Assembly (NCBI RefSeq): GCF_003287935.1
Contig: NZ_CP030287.1
Location: 682,001-746,000, forward strand
Length of the DNA stretch: 64,000 nucleotides
Source of the DNA: Streptomyces sp. ICC1
GTDB lineage: Bacteria; Actinomycetota; Actinomycetes; Streptomycetales; Streptomycetaceae
Direction: 5' to 3'
The notes under the pieces are model-generated. The model had not been told where the DNA came from. It worked only from the letters and a program-made list of their open reading frames with translations, and did not search any database. Shown one piece after another: positions 49,958 through 57,607 of the stretch (its first letter is position 1; each line of letters begins with the position of its first letter). The position numbers and the translations under genes are program-made.

Positions 49958-50967
49958 CCACGGTGGCGGCGAAGCCGACGACCACGAAGCCGGCGACCAT
50001 GGCGCAGGCCCTGAACCGGGCCATGCGCGACGCGATGGCCGAGGATCCGACCGTCCACGTGATGGGCGAGGACGTCGGGGCGCTCGGCGGGGTCTTCCGC
50101 ATCACGGACGGGCTCGCGAAGGAGTTCGGCGAGGACCGCTGTACGGACACCCCGCTCGCGGAGGCGGGCATCCTCGGCGCGGCCGTCGGCATGGCCATGT
50201 ACGGGCTGCGGCCGGTCGTGGAGATGCAGTTCGACGCGTTCGCCTACCCGGCCTTCGAGCAGCTGATCTCCCACGTGGCCAAGATGCGCAACCGCACGCG
50301 CGGCGCGATGCCGCTCCCGATCACCATCCGCGTGCCCTACGGCGGCGGGATCGGCGGCGTGGAGCACCACAGTGACTCCTCCGAGGCCTACTACGTGGCC
50401 ACGCCCGGGCTCACCGTCGTGACCCCGGCGACGGTCGAGGACGCGTACGGGCTGCTGCGCGCGTCGATAGCCAGCGACGACCCGGTGGTCTTCCTGGAGC
50501 CGAAGCGGCTGTACTGGTCCAAGGCCGACTGGTCTCCCGAGGCGCCCGCCGCGGTCCCGGGGATCGGCGAGGCCCTCGTCCGGCGGACCGGCACGAGCGC
50601 GACGCTGATCACCTACGGGCCCTCCCTGCCGGTGTGCATGGAGGCGGCCGAGGCGGCGCGCGAGGAGGGCTGGGACCTGGAGGTCGTGGACCTGCGCTCG
50701 CTGGTCCCCTTCGACGAGGAGACCGTCGTGGCCTCCGTGCGCCGGACCGGGCGCGCGGTCGTGGTCCACGAGTCCGGCGGCTTCGGCGGCCCGGGCGCGG
50801 AGATCGCCGCCCGCGTCACGGAGCGGTGCTTCCACCACCTGGAGGCGCCGGTGCTGCGCGTGACCGGCTTCGACATCCCGTATCCGCCGCCGATGCTGGA
50901 GAAGCACCACCTGCCCGGCGTGGACCGGATCCTGGACACCGTGGCCCGTCTGCAGTGGGAGAACTGA
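49954..50967 (+). CDS. bkdB: Branched-chain 2-oxoacid dehydrogenase E1 beta
   Basis: A 337-residue E1 beta subunit. Family motifs are VMGEDVGALGGVFRITDGLA, PLAEAGILGAAVGMAMYGLR, VRVPYGGGIGGVEHHSDSSE and the C-terminal LEVVDLRSLVPFDEETVV. It forms the heterotetramer with BkdA. The stop and the next ATG overlap (TGATG). Confidence 0.94.
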   Translation: MTTVAAKPTTTKPATMAQALNRAMRDAMAEDPTVHVMGEDVGALGGVFRITDGLAKEFGEDRCTDTPLAEAGILGAAVGMAMYGLRPVVEMQFDAFAYPAFEQLISHVAKMRNRTRGAMPLPITIRVPYGGGIGGVEHHSDSSEAYYVATPGLTVVTPATVEDAYGLLRASIASDDPVVFLEPKRLYWSKADWSPEAPAAVPGIGEALVRRTGTSATLITYGPSLPVCMEAAEAAREEGWDLEVVDLRSLVPFDEETVVASVRRTGRAVVVHESGGFGGPGAEIAARVTERCFHHLEAPVLRVTGFDIPYPPPMLEKHHLPGVDRILDTVARLQWEN

Positions 50968-52337
50968 TGCCGCAGGTCATGGAGTTCAAGCTGCCGGACC
51001 TGGGGGAAGGGCTGACGGAGGCGGAGATCGTCCGCTGGCTGGTGGAGGTCGGCGACGTCGTCGCCATCGACCAGCCCGTCGTCGAGGTCGAGACGGCCAA
51101 GGCGATGGTGGAGGTGCCCTGCCCGTACGGGGGCGTCGTCACCGCCCGCTTCGGCGAGGAGGGGACGGAACTGCCGGTCGGCGCACCGCTGATCACCGTC
51201 GCGGTGGGCGAGCCGGCCGAGCTCTCCGACGGGCCCGCGGAGGCTTCCTCCGGCTCGGGCAACGTCCTGGTCGGCTACGGGACGGACCATTCGCGTCCGG
51301 CGCGTCGGAGGCGGGTGCGACCCGGCTCCGCCGCGCCGGGAGGCGGCTCCACGGCTCCCGCCGCACCGGCTCCGGCCGCGGCTCCCGTGGTCACGGCACC
51401 GGCGGCCGCCGCACCGGCCGTCGTCGCCGGGCCCGTGCCGGTCATCTCGCCGCTGGTGCGCAAGCTCGCCCGGGACCACGGGGTGGACCTGCGCGCGCTG
51501 CGCGGCTCCGGCCCGGAGGGCCTGATCCTGCGCACGGACGTCGAGACGGCCCTGCGCGCCCCGGCGGCCCAGGCCCAGGCCCAGGCCCAGGCTCCGGCTC
51601 CGGTTCCGGCCGTCGCCCCTGCCCCCGCCGCCTCCACCGCGCCGCAGGGCGCCACGCGGATCCCGCTCAAGGGCGTGCGGGGCGCGGTCGCGGACAAGCT
51701 GTCGCGCAGCCGGCGCGAGATCCCCGACGCCACGTGCTGGGTCGACGCGGACGCCACGGAGCTGATGGCGGCCCGGGCGGCGATGAACGCGGTGGGCGGG
51801 CCGAAGATCTCGGTGCTCGCCGTACTGGCCCGCATCTGCACGGCGGCGCTGGCGCGGTACCCGGAGCTCAACTCCACCGTGGACCTCGCGGCGAACGAGA
51901 TCGTCCGGCTCCCGGCCGTGCACCTCGGCTTCGCCGCGCAGACGGAGCGGGGCCTGATGGTCCCGGTCGTCCGGGACGCGCAGGCCCGGGGAGCCGAGTC
52001 CCTGTCGGCGGAGTTCGCCCGCCTCACGGAGCTGGCCAGGGCGGGGAAGCTCGCCCCGGCCGACCTCACCGGAGGCACCTTCACCCTGAACAACTACGGG
52101 GTGTTCGGGGTGGACGGCTCCACGCCGATCATCAACCACCCGGAAGCCGCGATGCTCGGCGTGGGCCGGATCATGGCCAAGCCGTGGGTGCACGGGGGAG
52201 AGCTGGCGGTCCGCCAGGTCGTGCAGCTGTCCCTCACCTTCGACCACCGGGTGTGCGACGGCGGCACGGCGGGCGGCTTCCTGCGGTACGTGGCGGACTG
52301 CGTCGAGTCGCCGGCGGTCCTGCTGCGCACTCTGTAG
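50967..52337 (+). CDS. bkdC: Branched-chain 2-oxoacid dehydrogenase E2 (dihydrolipoyl acyltransferase)
   Basis: A 456-residue E2. The lipoyl domain (5-80) has EVETAKAMVEVPCPYGG with the lipoylated Lys. An Ala/Pro-rich hinge leads to the E1/E3-binding domain (ISPLVRKLARDHGVDLRALR), a second Ala/Gln/Pro hinge, and the catalytic acyltransferase core ending in LSLTFDHRVCDGGTAGGFLR, where His-x3-Asp-Gly is the active site. No E3 gene follows; lipoamide dehydrogenase must be shared from elsewhere. Confidence 0.94.
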   Translation: MPQVMEFKLPDLGEGLTEAEIVRWLVEVGDVVAIDQPVVEVETAKAMVEVPCPYGGVVTARFGEEGTELPVGAPLITVAVGEPAELSDGPAEASSGSGNVLVGYGTDHSRPARRRRVRPGSAAPGGGSTAPAAPAPAAAPVVTAPAAAAPAVVAGPVPVISPLVRKLARDHGVDLRALRGSGPEGLILRTDVETALRAPAAQAQAQAQAPAPVPAVAPAPAASTAPQGATRIPLKGVRGAVADKLSRSRREIPDATCWVDADATELMAARAAMNAVGGPKISVLAVLARICTAALARYPELNSTVDLAANEIVRLPAVHLGFAAQTERGLMVPVVRDAQARGAESLSAEFARLTELARAGKLAPADLTGGTFTLNNYGVFGVDGSTPIINHPEAAMLGVGRIMAKPWVHGGELAVRQVVQLSLTFDHRVCDGGTAGGFLRYVADCVESPAVLLRTL

Positions 52338-52398
52338 CCACCCCGGCCCGGCGGGGCTGAGACCAGCCCCGCCGGCAGTGGGTCAGAGCGTCAGAGGG

Positions 52399-53376
52399 TC
52401 AGAGCGTCAGCAGGATCTTGCCCACGTGCGCACTGGACTCCAGGACGCGGTGGGCCTCGGGCGCCTGCGCCATCGGGTACGTCGCGTGCACCACCGGGTG
52501 GATCCGGCCCGACCCGACCAGGGGCCACACGTGCTCCCGTACGGCCGCGACGATGGCCGCCTTCTCCTCCAGCGGACGCGCCCGCAGCGTGGTGGCGGTG
52601 ATCGCCGCGCGCTTGGCCAGCAGGGCGCCCAGGTTGAGCTCCGCCTTGACCCCGCCCTGGAGCCCGATGATCGCGAGGCGCCCGTTGACGGCCAGCGCCT
52701 CCACGTTCCGCGTCAGGTACTTGGCGCCCATGATGTCCAGGATCACGTCCGCCCCGGCGCCGCCGGTGGCCGCCCGGACCTCCTCCACGAAGTCCTGCTC
52801 GCGGTAGTCGATCAGGATGTCCGCGCCCAGCTCCGCGCAGCGCGCCAGCTTCTCCTTGCCGCCCGCCGTCACCGCGACCCGTGCGCCGACCGCCTTGGCC
52901 AGCTGGATCGCCATGGTCCCGATGCCGCTCGACCCGCCGTGCACCAGCAGGGTCTCGCCGGGGCGCAGCCCCGCGACCATGAACACGTTGGACCAGACCG
53001 TCGTGACGACCTCCGGGAGCGCCGCCGCCGTCACCAGGTCCACGCCCGCCGGAACGGGCAGCAGCTGGCCCGCCGGGACGGCGACCTTCTGCGCGTAGCC
53101 GCCGCCGGCCAGCAGCGCGCACACCTCGTCGCCGACCGACCAGCCCGAGACCCCGGGGCCGATCGCGGAGATCCGCCCGGAGCACTCCAGGCCGGGATGG
53201 GGCGAGGCCCCGGGCGGAGGGGCGTAGAACCCCTGCCGCTGCAGGACGTCGGCGCGGTTCACGGCGCTGGCCGCGACCTCGACGAGGACTTCGCCGTCCC
53301 CGGCCACCGGATCGGGCGCTTCGCCCCACACCAGGGCGTCGGGACCGCCGGGCTGTTCGATGGTGATCGCATGCAT
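52399..53376 (-). CDS. NADPH:quinone oxidoreductase (zinc-free MDR family)
   Basis: A 325-residue medium-chain reductase of the Qor type. N-terminal MHAITIEQPGGPDALVWGEA, then VNRADVLQRQGFYAPPPG in place of zinc ligands, the Rossmann loop LLVHGGSSGIGTMAIQLAKA, and AGADVILDIMGAKYLTRNVE. It reduces quinones or enones by hydride transfer. It is convergent with bkdC and separated by about 60 bases. Confidence 0.92.
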   Translation of the reverse strand: MHAITIEQPGGPDALVWGEAPDPVAGDGEVLVEVAASAVNRADVLQRQGFYAPPPGASPHPGLECSGRISAIGPGVSGWSVGDEVCALLAGGGYAQKVAVPAGQLLPVPAGVDLVTAAALPEVVTTVWSNVFMVAGLRPGETLLVHGGSSGIGTMAIQLAKAVGARVAVTAGGKEKLARCAELGADILIDYREQDFVEEVRAATGGAGADVILDIMGAKYLTRNVEALAVNGRLAIIGLQGGVKAELNLGALLAKRAAITATTLRARPLEEKAAIVAAVREHVWPLVGSGRIHPVVHATYPMAQAPEAHRVLESSAHVGKILLTL

Positions 53377-53422
53377 GGCCGGAGGCTACCGCCCGGACAC
53401 CCGGGGCCGGCGGCGGACGTGC

Positions 53423-54523
53423 CTACTCGGCCGAGCCCAGGACCACCGGCGGGGAGGACGGCGGGGCCGCGCGGACGATGCTGATGAGACGGTCCGTCAG
53501 CTGGAGCGGGCTCGCGTGCGGATCGTCGTACGGGAGCAGCCGGTGGCCGCGCAGGACGCTGACGACCAGGTCGTGGGTGTCGCGGACCGACTTGCCCACC
53601 TCGGACTTGGTGACCGGACGCTCGATCAGGTCGAGGCCGCTGCCCTGCTGGATGAGGTCCTCCATCACCGTGCCCGCGCTCGGGCTGAGCACCGACAGCC
53701 CGAGCAGCCGGCCCGCCGCGCTCGCACTGGTGATGACCGCGTCCGCGCCCGACTGGCGCAGCAGCGGCGCGTTCTCCTCTTCCCGGACCGCCGCCACGAT
53801 CTTCGCGCCGCGGTTGAGCTGGCGGGCCGTCAGGGTGACCAGCACCGCCGTGTCGTCCCGCTGGGTGGCGATGACGATCTGACGGGCCTTCTGCAGTTCG
53901 GCGCGCAGCAGTACGTCGGAGCGCGTGGCATCGCCGACGACCCCGGTGAACCCCTCCGAGTTGGCCATGTCGATCACCTTGGCGCTGGGGTCGACGATGA
54001 CGACCTGCTCCTTCTGGAGGCCGGTGGCCAGCAGCGTCTGAAGGGCCGAGCGGCCCTTCGTGCCGAAGCCGACGACGACCGTGTGGTCACGCAAGTTCTT
54101 CCTCCAGCGGTTGAGCCGCCACTCTTCTCTGGTCCGCTCGGTCAGCACTTCCAGCGTGGTTCCGACCAGGATGATCAGGAACAGGACGCGGAGCGGCGTG
54201 ATGAGCAGGACGTTGACCAGCCGCGCGCTGTCGCTGTACGGGACGACGTCGCCGTAGCCGGTGGTCGACAGGGTGACGGTCGCGTAGTAGACGCAGTCGA
54301 GGAAGTCGACCTTGCCGTTGGCGTTGTCGTGGTAGCCGTCGCGGTCGATCCACACGATCAGGACCGTCAGGCACATCACGAACAGCGCCATCAACAGCCG
54401 TCGGCTGACCTGCCGCATCGGTTTCTCGACGATGCGCCGGGGCAGTTTGATGCGGCGCGAGACGAGTTTCTCGTCGGCGCCGCGTGCCATCGCGTCGGAG
54501 CCGTGCAGTTTCACGTGAAACAT
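53423..54523 (-). CDS. Two-TM potassium channel with TrkA/RCK domain
   Basis: A 366-residue KtrA/MthK-type channel. The first codons (ATG TTT CAC GTG AAA) are formed by a parS palindrome. Two membrane helices (about 45-58 and 103-125) flank the pore with TTGYGD (87-92). The RCK domain starts HTVVVGFGTKGRSALQTLLA and continues to QKEQVVIVDPSAKVIDMANS, GVVGDATRSDVLLRAELQKA and a C-terminal TrkA-C-like part. Start 54523 overlaps the end of moeA by 13 bases. Confidence 0.92.
   Translation of the reverse strand: MFHVKLHGSDAMARGADEKLVSRRIKLPRRIVEKPMRQVSRRLLMALFVMCLTVLIVWIDRDGYHDNANGKVDFLDCVYYATVTLSTTGYGDVVPYSDSARLVNVLLITPLRVLFLIILVGTTLEVLTERTREEWRLNRWRKNLRDHTVVVGFGTKGRSALQTLLATGLQKEQVVIVDPSAKVIDMANSEGFTGVVGDATRSDVLLRAELQKARQIVIATQRDDTAVLVTLTARQLNRGAKIVAAVREEENAPLLRQSGADAVITSASAAGRLLGLSVLSPSAGTVMEDLIQQGSGLDLIERPVTKSEVGKSVRDTHDLVVSVLRGHRLLPYDDPHASPLQLTDRLISIVRAAPPSSPPVVLGSAE
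54507..54522. other. parS site embedded in two overlapping genes
   Basis: AGTTTCACGTGAAACA, core GTTTCACGTGAAAC at 54508-54521. On the minus strand it supplies the final codons and TGA stop of moeA (54511-54513) in one frame and codons 2-5 of the channel gene (Phe-His-Val-Lys) in another. Confidence 0.93.
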
Positions 54524-55797
54524 CCCCCTGAAGCCCACGGCAGGTCGAGGATCTCCAGGTCCTGCCCGGAGCGCGCCCCGTGGGGCGGTACGACGGCCAG
54601 CCCGTCGGCGGCGGCCACCCCGCGCAGCATCGCGGGGCCGTTGTAGCGCAGCGGCACGGCGTGCTCGTCGGTCAGCCGGACCGGTACGAGCCGGGTGTCG
54701 CGCGGGTGTCCCGGTACGCCGCCCTGCACGGGCACCGCGTACCGGGGGCGGGCGCCGCGGCCGGCGAGGGCGCGCAGCAGCGGCTCGGCGAGGGTCAGCA
54801 GCCCGGAGACGGCGGCGAGCGGGTTCCCGGGCAGGCCCACGAGGTGGCGGGTGTCGGCGCGGCCGCCGAGCCGGGCCAGCAGCATCGGGTGCCCGGGGCG
54901 CACGGCCACCCCGTCGACGAGCAGCTCGGCCCCGGCCTCGGCGAGCACGGGGTGCACGTGGTCCACGGGGCCGGAGGCGGTGCCGCCGGTGGTGACGATC
55001 AGGTCGGCGGTGGAGGAGGTGACGGCCCGCAGCAGTTCCTCGGCGCCCGCCGGATCGTCGCCGAGCCGCCGCACGGAGACCACCTCCGCGCCGAGCCGGG
55101 TCAGCCAGGGGGCCAGCATGGGGCTCAGCGCGTCGCGGATCAGGCCGTCGTGCGGGCGGCCTTCGGTGAGCAGCTCGTCGCCGAGCACCAGGATCTCGAC
55201 GCGGGGCCGGGGCCGGGTGGTGAGCTCGTCGTACCCGGCGGCCGCGGCGAGGCCGAGGACGGCCGGGGTGACCAGGGATCCGGAGGGCAGCAGGAGGTCG
55301 CCCGAGCGGCACTCCTGGCCGCGCGGGCGGATGTCCTGGCCGGTGGCGACGGGCCGGTCGGCGTACAGCTGGGTGCCGGCCTCGTGCGAGTGCTCGCTGC
55401 GGATCACGGCGCTGGTGTCGGCGGGGACCCGGGCGCCGGTGGCGATCCGTACGGCCTCGCCGTCGGCCAGGGGCGCGGGGCGTTCGCTGCCGGCCAGCGC
55501 GCTGCCGCCGGGGCGGACGCTCCAGGGTCCGGGTCCGGCGACGGCCCAGCCGTCCATGGCGGAGGTGTCGAAGGAGGGCAGGTCGCCGAGGGCGGTCAGG
55601 GGCTCGGTCAGCACCTGGCCGAGCGCCTCGGCCAGGGGGATGCGGTGGCTGCGGACGGGGAGCACCGTCCCGGCGCGAACGGCGGTCTGGCGGGCCCGGA
55701 GCCAGGGGGCGGCGCGGTGGCCGCCGCCGTCCGGGTTGCGGCTGACCAGGGCGAGTGCCTGGTCCAGGGCGCGGTCGGCGTCGGAGGCGGCGGTCAT
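54511..55797 (-). CDS. moeA: Molybdopterin molybdotransferase MoeA
   Basis: A 428-residue enzyme that inserts molybdate into adenylyl-molybdopterin. Motifs are LPSFDTSAMDGWAVAG, VRIATGARVPADTSAVI, RPRVEILVLGDELLTEG, LIVTTGGTASGPVDHVHPVL and LVGLPGNPLAAVSGLLTLAE, followed by the C-terminal domain IV. Its last codons run through parS and its ATG overlaps the preceding mobA-like stop (ATGA). Confidence 0.92.
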   Translation of the reverse strand: MTAASDADRALDQALALVSRNPDGGGHRAAPWLRARQTAVRAGTVLPVRSHRIPLAEALGQVLTEPLTALGDLPSFDTSAMDGWAVAGPGPWSVRPGGSALAGSERPAPLADGEAVRIATGARVPADTSAVIRSEHSHEAGTQLYADRPVATGQDIRPRGQECRSGDLLLPSGSLVTPAVLGLAAAAGYDELTTRPRPRVEILVLGDELLTEGRPHDGLIRDALSPMLAPWLTRLGAEVVSVRRLGDDPAGAEELLRAVTSSTADLIVTTGGTASGPVDHVHPVLAEAGAELLVDGVAVRPGHPMLLARLGGRADTRHLVGLPGNPLAAVSGLLTLAEPLLRALAGRGARPRYAVPVQGGVPGHPRDTRLVPVRLTDEHAVPLRYNGPAMLRGVAAADGLAVVPPHGARSGQDLEILDLPWASGGCFT

Positions 55798-56696
55798 CCG
55801 GACCCGGTCTCTTCGGCGCCGGCGCTCTCGGCGGCCTCCGCGGCCCAGCGCAGGGCCAGGTCGGCAACCTTGCGGGAGGCCTCGGCGACGGCCTCGGCGG
55901 GGTCGGCGCCGGCGGCTTCGGCGCGGGCCGCCGCGTAGCCGACCAGGAAGGTGGTCAGCGGGGCGGCGGGCCGGGCGACGCCGTGGGCGGCGTCACGGGC
56001 GAGGTCGAGCAGCACCGTGATGTCGACGTCGACGTCGATGCCCAGCTCGGCCTTGGCAGCGGTGATCCATGATTCCAGCACGGTTCCATGCTCCCTGATC
56101 CGGGCGCGAGCGGCGGCGAGATCGTCCCAGGTGTCGCAGTCGAAGGAGGCGAGCGGCGCGGCCGCGGTGACGTGCGCGAGCTCGAGTTCGGCGGTGAGGG
56201 CGCGGAGCGGGAGGCCGGTCACGGAGCCGTGCTCGGCCGCCAGCAGGGCGATTTCCCTACGCAGCGGCTCCGCCCGGTACGCGGCGACGAGGGGCTGGTC
56301 GCGGCCGTCCGGATCCCGGAGCAGGGCCCCGTCGCCGCCGGGCGCGTCGAGCAGGGCCCGGACCGTGTCGCGGTCCAGGAACGGCAGATCGGCGGAGAGC
56401 ACGACGACCAGCCCCTCGTCCCGGGCGACGTCCAGCCCCCCGTCCCGCGGCGGCAGGCGGCGCAGCCCGGCGTCCAGCGCGGCCAGGGGGCCGCCGCCGG
56501 GCGGGTCCTCCCGGGCCCACTGGACGGGCCGGGCGGTCGGCCTGCGGCCGCCGACGACGACGGTGGTCCGCGCGTCGGCGCAGGCGTCGAGGACGCGGTC
56601 GAGGAGGGGGCGGCCGCCGACGAGCAGGCCGGGCTTGTCGGCCCCGCCCAGTCGCCGCGCGGCGCCGCCGGCCAGGACGATGGCGTCGTACGTCAT
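55794..56696 (-). CDS. MobA-like nucleotidyltransferase fused to DUF6457-type domain
   Basis: A 300-residue protein. The first 195 residues are MobA-like (molybdenum cofactor guanylyl/cytidylyltransferase): IVLAGGAARRLGGADKPGLL (nucleotide loop), LVVVLSADLPFLDRDTVRAL (metal Asp). The last 100 residues (VLESWITAAKAELGIDVDVD, LLDLARDAAHGVARPAAPLT) form a helical DUF6457-like domain usually found as a separate small protein. Coupled to moeA by ATGA overlap, so it serves molybdenum cofactor maturation. Confidence 0.88.
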   Translation of the reverse strand: MTYDAIVLAGGAARRLGGADKPGLLVGGRPLLDRVLDACADARTTVVVGGRRPTARPVQWAREDPPGGGPLAALDAGLRRLPPRDGGLDVARDEGLVVVLSADLPFLDRDTVRALLDAPGGDGALLRDPDGRDQPLVAAYRAEPLRREIALLAAEHGSVTGLPLRALTAELELAHVTAAAPLASFDCDTWDDLAAARARIREHGTVLESWITAAKAELGIDVDVDITVLLDLARDAAHGVARPAAPLTTFLVGYAAARAEAAGADPAEAVAEASRKVADLALRWAAEAAESAGAEETGSG

Positions 56697-56858
56697 GCCC
56701 TGAGTATGCGGGGGCCGCGTTGCGGATGTGTTCCGCCGTTTACCGGGCCCTTACGGCCGCGTGGTGAGATCGCCCGCCGCCCCGAACGGCTCCGGGGCCG
56801 CCCGCGGCCCCGGAGGGTGCGGACGGCCCCGGAGGGTGCGTTCAGTACGGCGGGCGGC

Positions 56859-56954
56859 AGGGCCTGAACCCAGGACCTGAACCCAGGGCCTGAAGGTACG
56901 GGCCTGAGGTACGGGCCTGCAGGGGTGAGAGGTACGGGCCTAGAGATACGGGCC
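56859..56954. repeat. Degenerate 13-14-bp repeats at the 3' end of the Bpa gene
   Basis: GAGGTACGGGCC-type units lie at 56893, 56906, 56929 and 56943 (the last, GAGATACGGGCC, encodes the terminal GPYL of Bpa on the minus strand). Two CCTGAACCCA units lie further left. The copies are downstream of the Bpa stop and not all in one frame. Confidence 0.85.
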
Positions 56955-57479
56955 CGAGCGGACCGCGCCGTGCGGGCCGTCCTCGTCGTCCTCGTGGGAG
57001 GAGCCGGGGGGCAGGGCGCGGCGCATCTGCTCCAGTTGGGCCCGCGCCGCCATCTGCTGCGCGAACAGGGCCGTCTGGATGCCGTGGAACAGGCCCTCCA
57101 GCCAGCCCACCAACTGGGCCTGGGCGATCCGCAGTTCCGCCTCGGAGGGGATCGCCTCCTCGGTGAAGGGCAGGGAGAGCCGCTCCAGTTCCTCGACGAG
57201 CTCGGGAGCCAGACCGTCCTCCAGCTCCTTCACCGATGCCGCGTGGATGTCCTTGAGACGGACCCGGCTGGCCTCGTCCAGAGGTGCGGCGCGTACCTCT
57301 TCCAGGAGTTGCTTGATCATGCTGCCGATCCGCATGACCTTGGCGGGCTGTTCGACCATCTCCGTCACCGGGACCTCGCGCGACTCGTCATCGGCGCCGC
57401 CGACCGGCATCCCGTCCTGCCCCACGATCAGGCCGTGCGGGGGGCTGTCCTGCGACCGTTCACTCCTCGGCATCTCCAT
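56940..57479 (-). CDS. bpa: Bacterial proteasome activator Bpa
   Basis: A 179-residue DUF2587 protein, close in length to mycobacterial Bpa/PafE (about 175). The helical core contains AKVMRIGSMIKQLLEEVRAA, RVRLKDIHAASVKELEDGLA, LVGWLEGLFHGIQTALFAQQ and MAARAQLEQMRRALPPG. The C-terminus GPYL corresponds to the GQYL motif that docks into the 20S proteasome and opens its gate without ATP. ATG 57479 is the start; ATG 57473 is an alternative. Confidence 0.92.
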   Translation of the reverse strand: MEMPRSERSQDSPPHGLIVGQDGMPVGGADDESREVPVTEMVEQPAKVMRIGSMIKQLLEEVRAAPLDEASRVRLKDIHAASVKELEDGLAPELVEELERLSLPFTEEAIPSEAELRIAQAQLVGWLEGLFHGIQTALFAQQMAARAQLEQMRRALPPGSSHEDDEDGPHGAVRSGPYL

Positions 57480-57516
57480 GCCGTCATTCTCTCGCACACC
57501 TTCGTACTCACACGGT

Positions 57517-57556
57517 GTGCCCCCGCACAGGCGTGATCCACCCTGTGCGGGGGCAC
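57517..57556. terminator. Perfect 15-bp hairpin downstream of the ABC permease gene
   Basis: GTGCCCCCGCACAGG (57517-57531) pairs exactly with CCTGTGCGGGGGCAC (57542-57556), with a 10-base loop. No long T-run, as is common in high-GC genomes. It would end the minus-strand ABC transcript before bpa. Confidence 0.75.
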
Positions 57557-57607
57557 CAATGCGCCGCCGTGTACCACCTGTGCGGGAGCGCGGGGAGCCG
57601 CCGGCCG

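Noticed and set aside
51571..51600. Short CAGGCC tandem repeat in bkdC
   Set aside because: It encodes the ordinary Ala/Gln hinge of an E2 protein, a normal feature.
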